DNA of 64,000 nt. Source: Bacteroidaceae bacterium. GTDB lineage: Bacteria; Bacteroidota; Bacteroidia; Bacteroidales; Bacteroidaceae. The stretch spans positions 1 through 64,000 of the forward strand of contig CAAGNV010000051.1 of the NCBI GenBank assembly GCA_900771425.1, given 5' to 3'. Shown piece after piece: positions 7,807 to 17,941 of this stretch. The notes below the pieces were generated by a model, which was not told the origin of the DNA, did not search any database, and saw only the letters and a program-made list of their open reading frames with translations. Made by a program: the position numbers and the translations under genes. The stretch's first letter is position 1. Every line of letters begins with the position of its first letter.

Positions 7807-8445
7807 ATGAGTAAAGAATCTATGACCAAGGAATCGGAACAGAATATCGACGGCATGGGAGTGATGGGGCGTTTCGTGAAACGCACATTCGACATTGTCG
7901 GCGCTTTGATCGGTCTCGTGCTGACAAGTCCGATATTCCTTGCAGTTGCCATAGCACAAAAGATAGAAGGCGAAGGACCTGTCTTCTTCCGTCAGGAACG
8001 AATTGGGAAGAACGGCGAGGCATTCAATATAATTAAGTTCCGTACGATGAAGACTACTGCCGAGGACAACGGACCTCAGTTGGCTCAGGTAGGCGACGAC
8101 CGACTGACCAGCGTGGGGCAGTTCCTCAGGAAGCACCACCTCGACGAACTTCCACAACTATGGAACGTCTTCGTCGGCGACATGTCGTTCGTAGGTTACC
8201 GTCCGGAACGCCAATATTTCATCGACAAAATCGTGGAACACCGTCCCGACTACGTGCAATTGTATGTCAGCCGTCCAGGTGTGACCTCAGATGCAACGCT
8301 TCATAACGGCTATACCGACTCCATGGACAAGATGATACGCCGACTGGATATGGACCTCGATTATCTGCACCACAGAAGCCTCGTGCTCGACAGTCAGATA
8401 ATAGCCGAGACACTTGCCTCGGTAGTTTGCGGCAAGCAGTTCTAA
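7807..8445 (+). CDS. Undecaprenyl-phosphate sugar-1-P transferase
   Basis: A 212-aa bacterial sugar transferase of the WbaP/WcaJ catalytic-domain type (polyprenyl phosphate hexose-1-phosphate transferase). It starts a polysaccharide repeat unit by moving a sugar phosphate from a UDP-sugar to undecaprenyl phosphate. Landmarks in order are KRTFDIVGALIGL with one membrane segment (about residues 27-50), GPVFFRQERIGKNGEAFNIIKFRTM (about 57-81), LRKHHLDELPQLWNV, and SFVGYRPERQ with the conserved Arg-Pro. The short length means a monotopic enzyme without the extra N-terminal helices of WcaJ. First gene of the operon, so it probably commits precursors to this polysaccharide. The sugar is unknown. 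Confidence 0.93.
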   Translation: MSKESMTKESEQNIDGMGVMGRFVKRTFDIVGALIGLVLTSPIFLAVAIAQKIEGEGPVFFRQERIGKNGEAFNIIKFRTMKTTAEDNGPQLAQVGDDRLTSVGQFLRKHHLDELPQLWNVFVGDMSFVGYRPERQYFIDKIVEHRPDYVQLYVSRPGVTSDATLHNGYTDSMDKMIRRLDMDLDYLHHRSLVLDSQIIAETLASVVCGKQF

Positions 8446-8463
8446 GCATATGCCAGAACCAGT

Positions 8464-8486
8464 CCTCCCACTCGCAAGATGGGAGG
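8464..8486 (+). terminator. Hairpin between sugar transferase and exporter
   Basis: Stem CCTCCCA (8464-8470) and TGGGAGG (8480-8486) with a 9-nt loop, followed by TTTGATGTTTT. It may attenuate transcription into the exporter gene, about 145 nt downstream. Confidence 0.55.
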
Positions 8487-8630
8487 TTTGATGTTTTATA
8501 ACAGATACTTAATCATAAAACCATAATCCTACGTATCCCGTTCGGGAATGGAACCATACAGAGCCAATTTGGTAATTCGTAACTAACAACTAACAACCAT
8601 TATACCGCAAAAAAAGTAACAATCTGTCTT

Positions 8631-11189
8631 ATGATAAAGAAAGTATTTCTATTAATCTTTATGTTCCTCGCACTCAGTCAGGTAACTACAGTCTTTGCAC
8701 AGTCTATGAGCGACGACCAAGTAATCCGTTATGTGGCAGAGCAGCAAGAAAAGGGAGCAGACCAGGCTACAATCGTGCAGAACCTGCTGAAGAAAGGCGT
8801 TACCGTACAGCAGATTCAGAAAATCCGCCGTAAACTCGAAGCCGAGAAAAGTAATCTCGGAGCAATGGACTTGACTGGACAAAACAAGAATCAGTCGCGC
8901 AGTCGTTTGCGTACCAACCGGCAACTGGCTGGCGAAGAGCAGCAGATGAAGAACGGGTTTATGGTGCGTAGTCAGGCTCGAGGACAGCGAGGCATGGATG
9001 GCTTCACACAGGAAGAGCGACTCGCCATGATGAATGACGAAGTTGGATTCCTCGACATTGACTCCATGCTCTACTATCGCAATATGTTTGACAATGCAGA
9101 AGAACAGGTGTTCGGCCGTAACCTCTTCAACAACAAGGAACTGACATTCCAACCATCGATGAACATAGCCACACCGACCAATTACCGACTCGGAGCCGGT
9201 GATGCCGTCATCATAGATGTTTGGGGCGCATCGCAGGAGACTTTCGAAGGAACGATATCACCCGACGGAACCGTGACAATAGAAGGTGTAGGACCAATCA
9301 AACTTGGTGGCTTGAGCGTAGGTCAGGCAAAAGGCGTGCTGAAATCTCGCCTCGGGCAGTTCTACTCAGGATGCGACTTCAGCCTAAGCGTTGGCGACAC
9401 TCGGTCAATCATGGTACAGGTGATGGGCGAAGTACGTGTTCCGGGTACATACACCATGAACTCACTCTCGACTGCATTCAACGCACTTTATGCAGCCGGA
9501 GGTATCAACGAGATTGGTACGTTGCGCGATATAAAGGTCTATCGTTCAGGACGTGAGATTGCTTCAATCGACGTTTACGACTACATACTAAACGGCAATT
9601 CCGCAGGCGATGTCCGCTTGCAGGACAACGATATCATCGTGGTCGGAGCATACGATTGCCTCGTACGAGTAAAGGGCCGTGTGAAGCGCCCGATGTTCTA
9701 CGAGATGAAATCGACCGAAAGCGTTGCAACACTCCTCAACTATGCCGGTGGTTTTGCCGGTGACGCATACCGCAAGAACGTGCGGCTCATACGCAAAAAC
9801 GGCGCTGAGTACTCAATACATACAATCGGCGAGTTCGACATGAATGGATTTAACGTCAGCGACGGCGACTCGTTGTATGTTGACTCAGTTGTTGCACGCT
9901 ATGCCAATATGGTAGAAGTGAGAGGTGCAGTGAATCATCCAGGTATGTTCCAACTCGGAGGCAGCATCAGCAGCGTGCGCGAACTCTTGCTTGCAGCCGA
10001 AGGACTGAGCGATGACGCATTCGTCAACCGTGCCGTCATGCACCGTGAGCGTGAAGACAAGACCCTCGAAGTGCTGGCTGTCGATGTGAAAGGAATACTC
10101 GACGGCAGCGTACCTGATGTACCGCTGAAGAAGAACGACATACTCTTTGTGGCAAGCCGCCGTGACAACCTTACTGAACAGACTATCGAAGTACTCGGCG
10201 AGGTGATGTACCCAGGTGTTTATCAGTATGCTGACAACACTACGCTCGAAGACATCGTGCTCCAGGCGGGCGGACTTACCGATGCTGCATCTACGTCGAA
10301 AGTCGATGTGTTCCGTCGTATCTATGATCCAAAGGCTGTCGAGACATCGGAAAACATCACCGAGACATTCTCGTTCGCACTGAAGGACGGATTTGTCGTT
10401 GACGGCGAAGACGGGTTTGTGCTTAAGCCATTCGACCAAGTCGTTGTACGTCAAAGTCCATCATACAGCGAACCGAAGAATGTACGCATTGCCGGAGCAG
10501 TCAACTTCTCAGGCAGTTACACGGCATCGAGCAAGAACTACCGACTGAGCGACCTCGTGAAAGATGCCGGCGGACTGTCAGCCGATGCCTATGCAAGAGG
10601 TGCCCGTCTCGAACGAACCATGACAGAAGAAGAACGTATGCAGCGCGAAACCAGCATGCGCAGCCAGCAGATAGCACTCTACGAGTCAAGCCTCGACGGC
10701 GAGAATGCCTTCGACTTCTCACGTGCCGACTCACTCCTCAACATGAAACTCGACCTTGGCAACACTTATCCCGTTGCCATCGACCTCGAAGCCGCAATCA
10801 ACGCACCAGGCAGCGAAGATGACGTGATACTGCGCCAAGGCGACCGACTCGTTGTGCCACAATATTCAAACACTGTGAAAGTCAGCGGCGAAGTCATGTA
10901 CCCAATCTCCATGAACTTCAAGAAAGGCAAACCACTCAGTTACTACATCAAGCACTCAGGCGGTTACAGCAGCAAGGCTCGCAAGAACCGAGTATATGCA
11001 ATCTACATGAACGGTTCCGTACAACTCATCAACCGTCGCTCGTCGAAAGACATTCAGCCTGGTTGTGAAATCGTAGTGCCGTCAAAGCAGAACAAGAACA
11101 AGATGTCAACGGCAGAAGTAATGTCAATGGGTACATCTGCCACATCAATTGCAACAATGATGATTACGATTGCTAACATTTTGAAATAA
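8631..11189 (+). CDS. Wza-like polysaccharide export protein with SLBB repeats
   Basis: An 852-aa outer-membrane or periplasmic polysaccharide export protein. A signal peptide (about residues 1-23, ending VTTVFAQ) is followed by a charged low-complexity region. The poly-export domain begins around NYRLGAGDAVIIDVWG, and a long series of SLBB beta-grasp repeats follows, each with a VRVKGRV / VEVRGAV / IEVLGEV / VRIAGAV / VKVSGEV core. Such proteins form the export channel across the periplasm and outer membrane with a Wzz-like partner. It is much longer than enterobacterial Wza (about 380 aa) because of extra SLBB copies, normal for Bacteroidota. No lipobox cysteine is seen. The Wzz-like gene follows within 12 bases. 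Confidence 0.9.
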   Translation: MIKKVFLLIFMFLALSQVTTVFAQSMSDDQVIRYVAEQQEKGADQATIVQNLLKKGVTVQQIQKIRRKLEAEKSNLGAMDLTGQNKNQSRSRLRTNRQLAGEEQQMKNGFMVRSQARGQRGMDGFTQEERLAMMNDEVGFLDIDSMLYYRNMFDNAEEQVFGRNLFNNKELTFQPSMNIATPTNYRLGAGDAVIIDVWGASQETFEGTISPDGTVTIEGVGPIKLGGLSVGQAKGVLKSRLGQFYSGCDFSLSVGDTRSIMVQVMGEVRVPGTYTMNSLSTAFNALYAAGGINEIGTLRDIKVYRSGREIASIDVYDYILNGNSAGDVRLQDNDIIVVGAYDCLVRVKGRVKRPMFYEMKSTESVATLLNYAGGFAGDAYRKNVRLIRKNGAEYSIHTIGEFDMNGFNVSDGDSLYVDSVVARYANMVEVRGAVNHPGMFQLGGSISSVRELLLAAEGLSDDAFVNRAVMHREREDKTLEVLAVDVKGILDGSVPDVPLKKNDILFVASRRDNLTEQTIEVLGEVMYPGVYQYADNTTLEDIVLQAGGLTDAASTSKVDVFRRIYDPKAVETSENITETFSFALKDGFVVDGEDGFVLKPFDQVVVRQSPSYSEPKNVRIAGAVNFSGSYTASSKNYRLSDLVKDAGGLSADAYARGARLERTMTEEERMQRETSMRSQQIALYESSLDGENAFDFSRADSLLNMKLDLGNTYPVAIDLEAAINAPGSEDDVILRQGDRLVVPQYSNTVKVSGEVMYPISMNFKKGKPLSYYIKHSGGYSSKARKNRVYAIYMNGSVQLINRRSSKDIQPGCEIVVPSKQNKNKMSTAEVMSMGTSATSIATMMITIANILK

Positions 11190-11200
11190 CATTGACCGAC

Positions 11201-12277
11201 ATGACAGAAGAAACAAACAAACGCGATATAATCGACCTTTCTGCAATATTCAGAAAACTATACAAGAAGAAACTGCAGATTGGCATATCAGCTATTATTA
11301 CAGGTATCGTAGCATCTATCCTAATAGTGCAAGTGCCGCGATACTATGTCAGCGAGGTGTCACTCGCACCTGAAATGAGTGGTACAGGACTTGCCACCGA
11401 CGCTATCGGTTCAATAGCATCATCCTTTGGCTTCGACATAGGCTCACAGCAGACTTCCGATGCTATCTATCCAATGCTGTATCCTGACCTCTTTGGATCA
11501 AACGACTTTATCGTGACGCTGTTCGACATAGAAGTTGAGACCATCGACGGCAAAGTCAAGACCAATTACTACGACTATCTTGCCAACTACCAGGAGTCGG
11601 CACCATGGCAGCCAGCTATTCGATGGGTGAAAAGACTGTTCAAGCAGAAACCAAAGACACGCAACGTCAGCGGCAAAGGTGGTGACGACGGCATCGACCC
11701 ATTCATGCTCACAGAGCGCCAGTCAATGCTTGTCGAATCGGCTAAGAGCAACATCAAGTGTACCATCGACAAGAAGACCGACGTCATCAAGATTACGGCA
11801 ACGGACCAAGACCCTCTTGTCTCTGCAACGCTTGTGGATTCAGTACGTCAGAAGTTGCAGACGTTCATAACCGAATACCGTACCAGCAAGGCGAGGGCTG
11901 ACTACGAGTACTATAAGAAACTTGCGCAAGAGGCACAGATGGAATTCGACACGGCTACACGTCTATATGCCGAATATACCGACAAGCATCGCAACGCAAT
12001 ACTTCAGGCATACATCTCAGAGAGGGACAACCTCGAAAACGACATGCAAGTCAAGTTTAACACATATAATGCGCTCAATACCCAGTTGCAAGCAGCAAAG
12101 GCAAAGATACAGGAGTCAACCCCTGCATTCACCATTCTGCAAAGTGCATCAGTGCCAATCAAGGCTGCAGGACCTAAGCGTATGATCTTTGTGTTAGGTA
12201 TGATGCTATTGGCAGCATTCGTTGCATCTGCTATCTATATCCGAAAGGAGATATTCATCCCTTTTAGCGAGAAATAA
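11201..12277 (+). CDS. Wzz-like chain length determinant
   Basis: A 358-aa polysaccharide co-polymerase. One membrane helix near the N-terminus (IGISAIITGIVASILIV) and one near the C-terminus (MIFVLGMMLLAAFVASAIYI) bracket a large periplasmic domain with a coiled-coil-like stretch (YYKKLAQEAQMEFDTATRLY). It regulates polymer length and links polymerase to exporter. There is no C-terminal BY-kinase domain and no tyrosine kinase gene nearby. ATG at 11201 is preferred over TTG at 11192. It is 11 nt after the exporter, so the two are probably translationally linked. Confidence 0.88.
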   Translation: MTEETNKRDIIDLSAIFRKLYKKKLQIGISAIITGIVASILIVQVPRYYVSEVSLAPEMSGTGLATDAIGSIASSFGFDIGSQQTSDAIYPMLYPDLFGSNDFIVTLFDIEVETIDGKVKTNYYDYLANYQESAPWQPAIRWVKRLFKQKPKTRNVSGKGGDDGIDPFMLTERQSMLVESAKSNIKCTIDKKTDVIKITATDQDPLVSATLVDSVRQKLQTFITEYRTSKARADYEYYKKLAQEAQMEFDTATRLYAEYTDKHRNAILQAYISERDNLENDMQVKFNTYNALNTQLQAAKAKIQESTPAFTILQSASVPIKAAGPKRMIFVLGMMLLAAFVASAIYIRKEIFIPFSEK

Positions 12278-12315
12278 GTAAGAGAATAGCCATTAGCCAT
12301 AACACACAATCCGAG

Positions 12316-13842
12316 ATGATGCAACCTGCCAAAAGAGTATTCCTCAATACTATTGCACAATATATCAGAGCAGCGGTCAACATTTTTCTGGCACTGTTCT
12401 CTACGAGATTTGTACTTGAAGCCTTGGGTAAGTCCGACTATGGTACATATTCTGTTGTTGCAAGTGTGGTTGCAATGCTCGGATTCCTTACCAATGCATT
12501 GGTGGTCACGACTCAACGTCATCTCTCATTCTATCAAGGCAATGGCAAGTTGGACTTCGTAAAGCAGATATTTTCCAACAGCCTTTTCCTGCATCTCGTC
12601 ATTGCTGTTGCAATATGCGCAATACTTGCATCGCTTACCCATCCCATAATCAACGACTGGCTCATAATCGAATCATCACGCCTCGAAATAGCAAAGTACA
12701 TTCTGTGGCTTACAATATTGATGCTGTTCTGTTCAATAATGACGTCGCCGTTTAAGGCAACGCTTGTCGCAAGGGAAAACATCGTATATATATCAATCAT
12801 AGAGATGTGCGACGGCATACTCAAATTCGGCTTCTCAGTATGGCTCCTCTACATCGACGGCGATAAATTGTTGATTTATGGTCTGGTTATGGCTCTGATT
12901 CAGGTGTTCCAACTCGTAGCCATATCGGCATTCGGTCTGATAAAGTATCCTGAATGCTCACTGATAATCCACAGGAAAGACATCAGCAAGAAATGTATAA
13001 ACCTCATATTCAACTTTGCTGGCTGGACACTGTACAGTGCGGGTTGTATCATTGGCCGTAACCAAGGTATGTCGGTAGTATTCAACCGCTTTTTCGGTAC
13101 GGCAATCAATGCGTCTTATGGCATCGCCATGCAGGTGGCGGGCAATGTGCAGTTCCTGGCGCAGGCCATACTCAATGCCATGAGCCCACAGATTGTAAAG
13201 ACCGAGAGTGGCAAAGACCGTCAGTCAATGCTGCGCATGGCAGAAGTTGCAAGCAAATACTCATTCCTGATGATAGCCATGATAGGCATACCTATTATAT
13301 TTGAAATGCCTGAGATATTGCGTATATGGCTTAAAGACGTCCCTGACTACGCCATTGTCTTTTGCCGATTCATATTGCTGGCTTCTATCTGTGACCAGAT
13401 TACCATCGGTCTTGGCACTGCAAACCAGGCTATCGGCGATATCCGCAATTATTCACTCGTAATCAATACAATAAAGTTGATTACCATACTCGTGTCATCG
13501 CTACTGCTCTATTGTGGTTATTCAGTTACAGTAGTCATGTGGAGTTACTTGATTATCGAATGTATATGCGCTATAGCACGTCTTCCATTTCTTAAATGCA
13601 CGGCAGGACTGTCAATCAGGCAATACACTAAAAACGTCATGATACCAATAATACCATCCATCATCGTGCTGGTGATTACTGGCTACATTATGACAAGCTA
13701 CATTGATTGCCCATTGCGATTCATTTATACATTCTTAGTTTCAGTCATAGCCAATGTCGTGGCACTCTGGTTCTTTGTTTTGAAGGACAATGAAAAACTA
13801 CTGATATCGCAACTATGCAAAAAAGCACTAAAGAAATCATGA
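12316..13842 (+). CDS. Polysaccharide flippase, Wzx-like
   Basis: A 508-aa protein with about 14 hydrophobic segments. The N-terminus KRVFLNTIAQYIRAAVNIFLALFSTRFVLEALG followed by DYGTYSVVASVV matches MOP-superfamily polysaccharide flippases. It would carry the lipid-linked repeat unit made by the neighbouring glycosyltransferases to the periplasmic face of the inner membrane. Its end overlaps the next gene by ATGA, a sign of translational coupling. This is the second flippase in the window and, unlike the one at 561, sits in the right context for this polysaccharide. Confidence 0.9.
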   Translation: MMQPAKRVFLNTIAQYIRAAVNIFLALFSTRFVLEALGKSDYGTYSVVASVVAMLGFLTNALVVTTQRHLSFYQGNGKLDFVKQIFSNSLFLHLVIAVAICAILASLTHPIINDWLIIESSRLEIAKYILWLTILMLFCSIMTSPFKATLVARENIVYISIIEMCDGILKFGFSVWLLYIDGDKLLIYGLVMALIQVFQLVAISAFGLIKYPECSLIIHRKDISKKCINLIFNFAGWTLYSAGCIIGRNQGMSVVFNRFFGTAINASYGIAMQVAGNVQFLAQAILNAMSPQIVKTESGKDRQSMLRMAEVASKYSFLMIAMIGIPIIFEMPEILRIWLKDVPDYAIVFCRFILLASICDQITIGLGTANQAIGDIRNYSLVINTIKLITILVSSLLLYCGYSVTVVMWSYLIIECICAIARLPFLKCTAGLSIRQYTKNVMIPIIPSIIVLVITGYIMTSYIDCPLRFIYTFLVSVIANVVALWFFVLKDNEKLLISQLCKKALKKS

Positions 13843-14732
13843 TTAAGAAGATAAAACATACCATACGTGACATCTATTTCTTGATACTTAGCCATGTAGC
13901 ACCTGTTGCCTATGCAGGGCTGCGCTACAAGAGATGCTTTCACAAGCCCCTAAACTGGAAGTGTCCTACTAATATCGATGAAAAGATTAATTGGTTGAAG
14001 TTCAACTCTGACACCACCGAGTGGACGCGGCTTGCCGATAAATATCGTGTAAGGGATTATGTTGAAGAATGTGGACTGAGCAACATGCTCGTGCGGCTTT
14101 ATGGCAAATGGGACGATGCCAACGATATCGAATGGGACAAACTGCCTGATCAGTTCGTCTTAAAGGTAAATAACGGCAGCGGTGACATTCTGCTATGCCG
14201 TGACAAGAACAAGCTTGACAAGGTTGCTTGCGCCAAAGAGTTCAACAGACTCATGAAACTCAAATTCGGATACTTGCAGTCCGAACCTCATTATAACCCT
14301 ATCAAGCCTTGCGTCATAGCAGAAGAATTGCTCGACAATACCAAGCAACATATTCAGTCGTCATCGCTTATCGACTACAAGATATGGGCATTCAATGGAA
14401 AACCTGCATATATTCAGGTATTCTGGAACCGCACAAAAGACAGCGTTACAGCTGCCATATACGACTTAGACTGGAATTTCCATCCTGAATATTCAGTGCC
14501 ACACCCTCATTATCACATTGCAAAAGAAACCATAGCACGGCCGGAGAATCTCGATGAGATGATTAATGCTGCTGCCATCTTGTCAAAGGGATTCCCTCAA
14601 GTAAGAGTGGATCTCTACGATGTAGGCGGCAAGGCATATTTCGGCGAGTTGACATTCACGTCGGGTGCAGGATGGAATGATGACTATACCGAGGAATTCC
14701 GCAACATACTCGGTTCGCTTACTGAAATATAA
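13839..14732 (+). CDS. TupA-like ATP-grasp protein
   Basis: A 297-aa protein of the TupA-like ATP-grasp family, often found in polysaccharide loci and thought to modify glycans, for example by adding amino acids. Motifs are FHKPLNW, WTRLADKYRVRDYV, the ATP-binding FVLKVNNGSGD, DYKIWAFNGKP, and the metal-binding PQVRVDLYDVGGKAYFGELTFTSGAG. ATG at 13839 overlaps the flippase stop as ATGA; an in-frame ATG at 13815 would overlap by 28 bases and is less likely. A homologue with the same motif order is encoded on the opposite arm at 19570. Substrate and reaction are not predictable here. Confidence 0.88.
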   Translation: MIKKIKHTIRDIYFLILSHVAPVAYAGLRYKRCFHKPLNWKCPTNIDEKINWLKFNSDTTEWTRLADKYRVRDYVEECGLSNMLVRLYGKWDDANDIEWDKLPDQFVLKVNNGSGDILLCRDKNKLDKVACAKEFNRLMKLKFGYLQSEPHYNPIKPCVIAEELLDNTKQHIQSSSLIDYKIWAFNGKPAYIQVFWNRTKDSVTAAIYDLDWNFHPEYSVPHPHYHIAKETIARPENLDEMINAAAILSKGFPQVRVDLYDVGGKAYFGELTFTSGAGWNDDYTEEFRNILGSLTEI

Positions 14733-14819
14733 AGAAGGAACGGACCATGTGGCTGAGTAGAACCGTGAAGCCACTTGAATATACCGCTAAACCCATCGTA
14801 TAACAAACCATAGACCGAC

Positions 14820-16010
14820 ATGACATTGTCATTAAAGATAAATCTAAAGAAACTGAAGATAATACCGTTCTGTATGATGTTCTTTATCATCGTGCAGGCT
14901 GCTATCGATGTTTCTGAAGTGGAGGGCATGCAACTCGTTTCCTACGCCATGCTCGGACTGGTCATATTGTCGTTCCTAGTGTTGGGCTTCTTTGAGTGCA
15001 GAGGTCGTTATATATCTACCGAGACCGCCCTCATAACCCTTTTCTTGCTGATATTGATTATCATATCTCTGATATTGTCGGCCGACGTAAAGGCTGCATT
15101 GTATATATTGGTTAGGTGTGTGGCCCTCGTTATGATATTCGACTACTATAGGGACCAATCAAAGATATTAGTAAAAGCAGCAGCGGTGGCATTTGGCTTT
15201 TGCATATTCTACAACTTGGTTAATATGCTCCAGAACCCGTCGTGGATGATTGAGTCGGAGAAATCAGCCCGTGGCTTCCTGCTCGGCGGCAACTACAACC
15301 AGATGGGTGGACGAATGATATGTGGAATTATTACAGGTGTACTCTGCCTGAAGTATTCGAAGAAATGGTTGTTGTTGGTAATACCGATGACTGCTGTGTG
15401 CATATTTTCATTAGCCGCGGTGTCATCAATGACGTCGCTCACATGTATCTTGGGGTTCATCGTAATATCGATTATACCGTCAAAAAAGTTGAAAATGCTT
15501 GCCATCGCCGGCATCATCCTGGCATTCCTTCTCTTCCAGATATTCATAGTATTCAATGGCAATGGCATAGAAAACAATGAAAGTATCAGATACTTCGTTG
15601 AAGACGTATTGGGCAAGGATATCACGTTCACGCAGCGAACAGCCAAGTGGTATGCTGCAGGCAAACTCTTTTCAGAGTCGCAGTTGATAGGCTACGGCAA
15701 TGTCTCTTCCGACTGGTATCTTGCCAATCTTACGCCAGATGCCGTCGGTCCGCATAATTTCATCTGTGCGTTGCTTATCAATGGTGGACTGGTCTTGCTT
15801 ACACTGTTCTTGTTTATTGTTTACAACTCGTACCGACCGGTTGCAAAAATCAGAGACCATTATATCATCACTCTCACGTTGGGCATTGCCTTATTCTATA
15901 TAATGCAACTGATGGAGGTGTACCCGTACTTCTTCAACTTCTACCTGTTCGTACTGGTATATTTCTACCCATATTACGCCAACATTCCAAAAGAGAAAAT
16001 TCATGCATAA
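14820..16010 (+). CDS. O-antigen polymerase/ligase-like membrane protein
   Basis: A 396-aa protein with about 10-12 membrane segments and one larger periplasmic loop around residues 240-300. That loop and its edges contain GNYNQMGGRM, QRTAKWYAAGKLF and GPHNFICALLINGG, the layout of the Wzy/WaaL O-antigen ligase-polymerase family with a conserved His in the loop. In this locus, with no other Wzy candidate, it is best read as the polymerase joining repeat units in the periplasm. These families are too divergent to separate polymerase from ligase by eye. Its last 8 bases overlap the next glycosyltransferase. Confidence 0.8.
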   Translation: MTLSLKINLKKLKIIPFCMMFFIIVQAAIDVSEVEGMQLVSYAMLGLVILSFLVLGFFECRGRYISTETALITLFLLILIIISLILSADVKAALYILVRCVALVMIFDYYRDQSKILVKAAAVAFGFCIFYNLVNMLQNPSWMIESEKSARGFLLGGNYNQMGGRMICGIITGVLCLKYSKKWLLLVIPMTAVCIFSLAAVSSMTSLTCILGFIVISIIPSKKLKMLAIAGIILAFLLFQIFIVFNGNGIENNESIRYFVEDVLGKDITFTQRTAKWYAAGKLFSESQLIGYGNVSSDWYLANLTPDAVGPHNFICALLINGGLVLLTLFLFIVYNSYRPVAKIRDHYIITLTLGIALFYIMQLMEVYPYFFNFYLFVLVYFYPYYANIPKEKIHA

Positions 16011-17082
16011 TAATAGCGAATCACCTAAACTGTCAATCGTAATGCCTGTATTCAACCATGCAGACTTGGTCAGTGTCATGGTCCGCAGCATTATTTCTAA
16101 TACATTTACCGACTGGGAACTGCTTGCCGTTGACGATGGTTCCGGTGCTGAGACCTTGTCGCTGCTTCAGGACTTTGCCGACGAAGACCCACGCATAAGG
16201 TTCATTCGGCGCAACCGTTTGCCTAAAGGGGCTCAGACTTGCAGGAATACAGGACTGGAACTGGCAAGGGGTGAATACATCATATTCTTTGATTCCGACG
16301 ACTTCATCACCGCTGATTGTCTATCGACACGGGTAAAGTGCCTGTCGGAACGCCCTGAACTCGACTTCATGGTATTCCCATCGAGCACAATGCAGAAGGG
16401 CATTTACAGTGAATTTGCTACACTTTATGCCTATGGATACCATATTTACAATGATGATATAAAAGCATTTGCACAAAGGACCTTGCCCTTTGTCGTCTGG
16501 AATAACATATACCGCACGCAGTCGCTGCGGGCGAACTGTATCCGCTGGGATGAACAGTTGCTCTCACTTCAGGATGCCCAGTTCAACATCGACACCATAC
16601 TGTGCGGAATGAAATACGACTATGCCGCCGTCAAGCCTCATTTCGGCTATCGCATTGACGCCAGTTCGGGTTCCGTGTCAAAGAAAATCATATCAAAAGA
16701 GCACCAGGATAGTCACATACATGCCATCGACCGCTTTTTTACATCCATTCAGGGCAAGTACGGTCACAAGTACGACAAAGCCCTTTACGATGGTTGTCTG
16801 GTAATCTATAACCGCGTGTTCAGCGATAGTGTTGACTTCGGGTTTGCCGACAGGATGGCATCGGCAGTGGCTAAATATAGTTCGGCGTATGGCCGCATAT
16901 TGCGCTTTCAGATATCAGTTAACAAATTGCTGGCTAAATTCATGCCAGCCAGGCGTGCCCGTCAGATTCCTATGATGCTGTTCCTCCTATCTTCAGACAG
17001 GCATAAGTTCCACGTCAAGCCGCGACTAATCAATAAAATCAGAAGCAATGAAAAGAGTATCAATAATAGTTGTAACATATAA
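16003..17082 (+). CDS. Glycosyltransferase family 2
   Basis: A 359-aa GT-A fold glycosyltransferase of family 2. LSIVMPVFNHADLVSVMVRSI opens the nucleotide-sugar-binding half, LLAVDDGS and RFIRRNRLPKGAQTCRNTGL follow, and the DxD-type motif is FFDSDDF. No membrane segment, so it acts on the cytoplasmic face on a lipid-linked acceptor. It overlaps the polymerase gene upstream by 8 bases and the next glycosyltransferase by 35, showing tight operon packing. Donor and linkage cannot be predicted. Confidence 0.9.
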   Translation: MHNNSESPKLSIVMPVFNHADLVSVMVRSIISNTFTDWELLAVDDGSGAETLSLLQDFADEDPRIRFIRRNRLPKGAQTCRNTGLELARGEYIIFFDSDDFITADCLSTRVKCLSERPELDFMVFPSSTMQKGIYSEFATLYAYGYHIYNDDIKAFAQRTLPFVVWNNIYRTQSLRANCIRWDEQLLSLQDAQFNIDTILCGMKYDYAAVKPHFGYRIDASSGSVSKKIISKEHQDSHIHAIDRFFTSIQGKYGHKYDKALYDGCLVIYNRVFSDSVDFGFADRMASAVAKYSSAYGRILRFQISVNKLLAKFMPARRARQIPMMLFLLSSDRHKFHVKPRLINKIRSNEKSINNSCNI

Positions 17083-17941
17083 TTCCGAGGATGATATCTT
17101 CGACTGCATCACGTCGATAGAACAGTACGCTGATATTCCGAAAAGCGATATCGAACTCATCGTTGTCGATAACCACAGTAAGGCACCGCAACCGATGTTC
17201 GACAGAATACGTGAATTATGGGGTGACGACGTGTTGTTGATAGAGAATACCTGCAATGGCGGATATGGACAAGGCAACAATGTAGGCATACGTCAGAGCA
17301 CGGCTCCCGTTGTATTGATTATGAATCCCGACATACGTCTGATTGCTCCAATGTTCAAAAAAGTGCTGAACATGTTTGAAACCGACCAGACTCTGTCGAT
17401 GTATGGCATGAACCAACTGAACACTGCCGGCAAGTCAAGCCGTAATTCCTTCGGGTGCACATATATGATGAACGGAGTGGTCCGCACCTTCATTACTGGC
17501 TTGTGCAACAGGTTTGAGTGGTTCTTCCCACGATTCATGTACCTTACAGGCGCTTGTTTTTTCGTGCGTAAGTCGATGTTTGAGGAGATTGGTATGTTTG
17601 ACGAGTCTAACTTCATGTATGGTGAGGAGGACGACATACATTATCGTATGACAAAAGCATTTGGCTATAACATCGTTTACGACAGGTCTATCCCTTACGT
17701 TCATCACACAAAAGACCGGAAAATGACCGTACCGACATTGATGAAGCATTTGGATGCTGCCAAACGTCTGAACAAGAAAAACGGAATGTCAGAATGCGAG
17801 ACTGTCAGGCATTTCCTTGAGATAAATTCTACCTTACTGTTCATAGAGAAGGTCAATAGTCTTATTGGCAAAGGAAATGACGGGCAGAAGGCTTTGCTCC
17901 ATAACTTTAGGGCAGAACTACAAAAACAACTAAAAGCATAA
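17048..17941 (+). CDS. Glycosyltransferase family 2, rhamnosyltransferase-like
   Basis: A 297-aa family 2 glycosyltransferase. It begins VSIIVVTYNSEDDI, with LIVVDNHS and NGGYGQGNNVGI in the donor site and LIMNPDI as the DxD-equivalent. A later GACFFVRKSMFEEIGMFDE and FMYGEEDDIHYR, with the catalytic ED-rich motif, recall rhamnosyltransferase-type enzymes, but the sugar is uncertain. The gene overlaps its upstream neighbour by 35 bases, and its stop overlaps the next start as TAATG. Cytoplasmic, building the repeat unit. Confidence 0.88.
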   Translation: MKRVSIIVVTYNSEDDIFDCITSIEQYADIPKSDIELIVVDNHSKAPQPMFDRIRELWGDDVLLIENTCNGGYGQGNNVGIRQSTAPVVLIMNPDIRLIAPMFKKVLNMFETDQTLSMYGMNQLNTAGKSSRNSFGCTYMMNGVVRTFITGLCNRFEWFFPRFMYLTGACFFVRKSMFEEIGMFDESNFMYGEEDDIHYRMTKAFGYNIVYDRSIPYVHHTKDRKMTVPTLMKHLDAAKRLNKKNGMSECETVRHFLEINSTLLFIEKVNSLIGKGNDGQKALLHNFRAELQKQLKA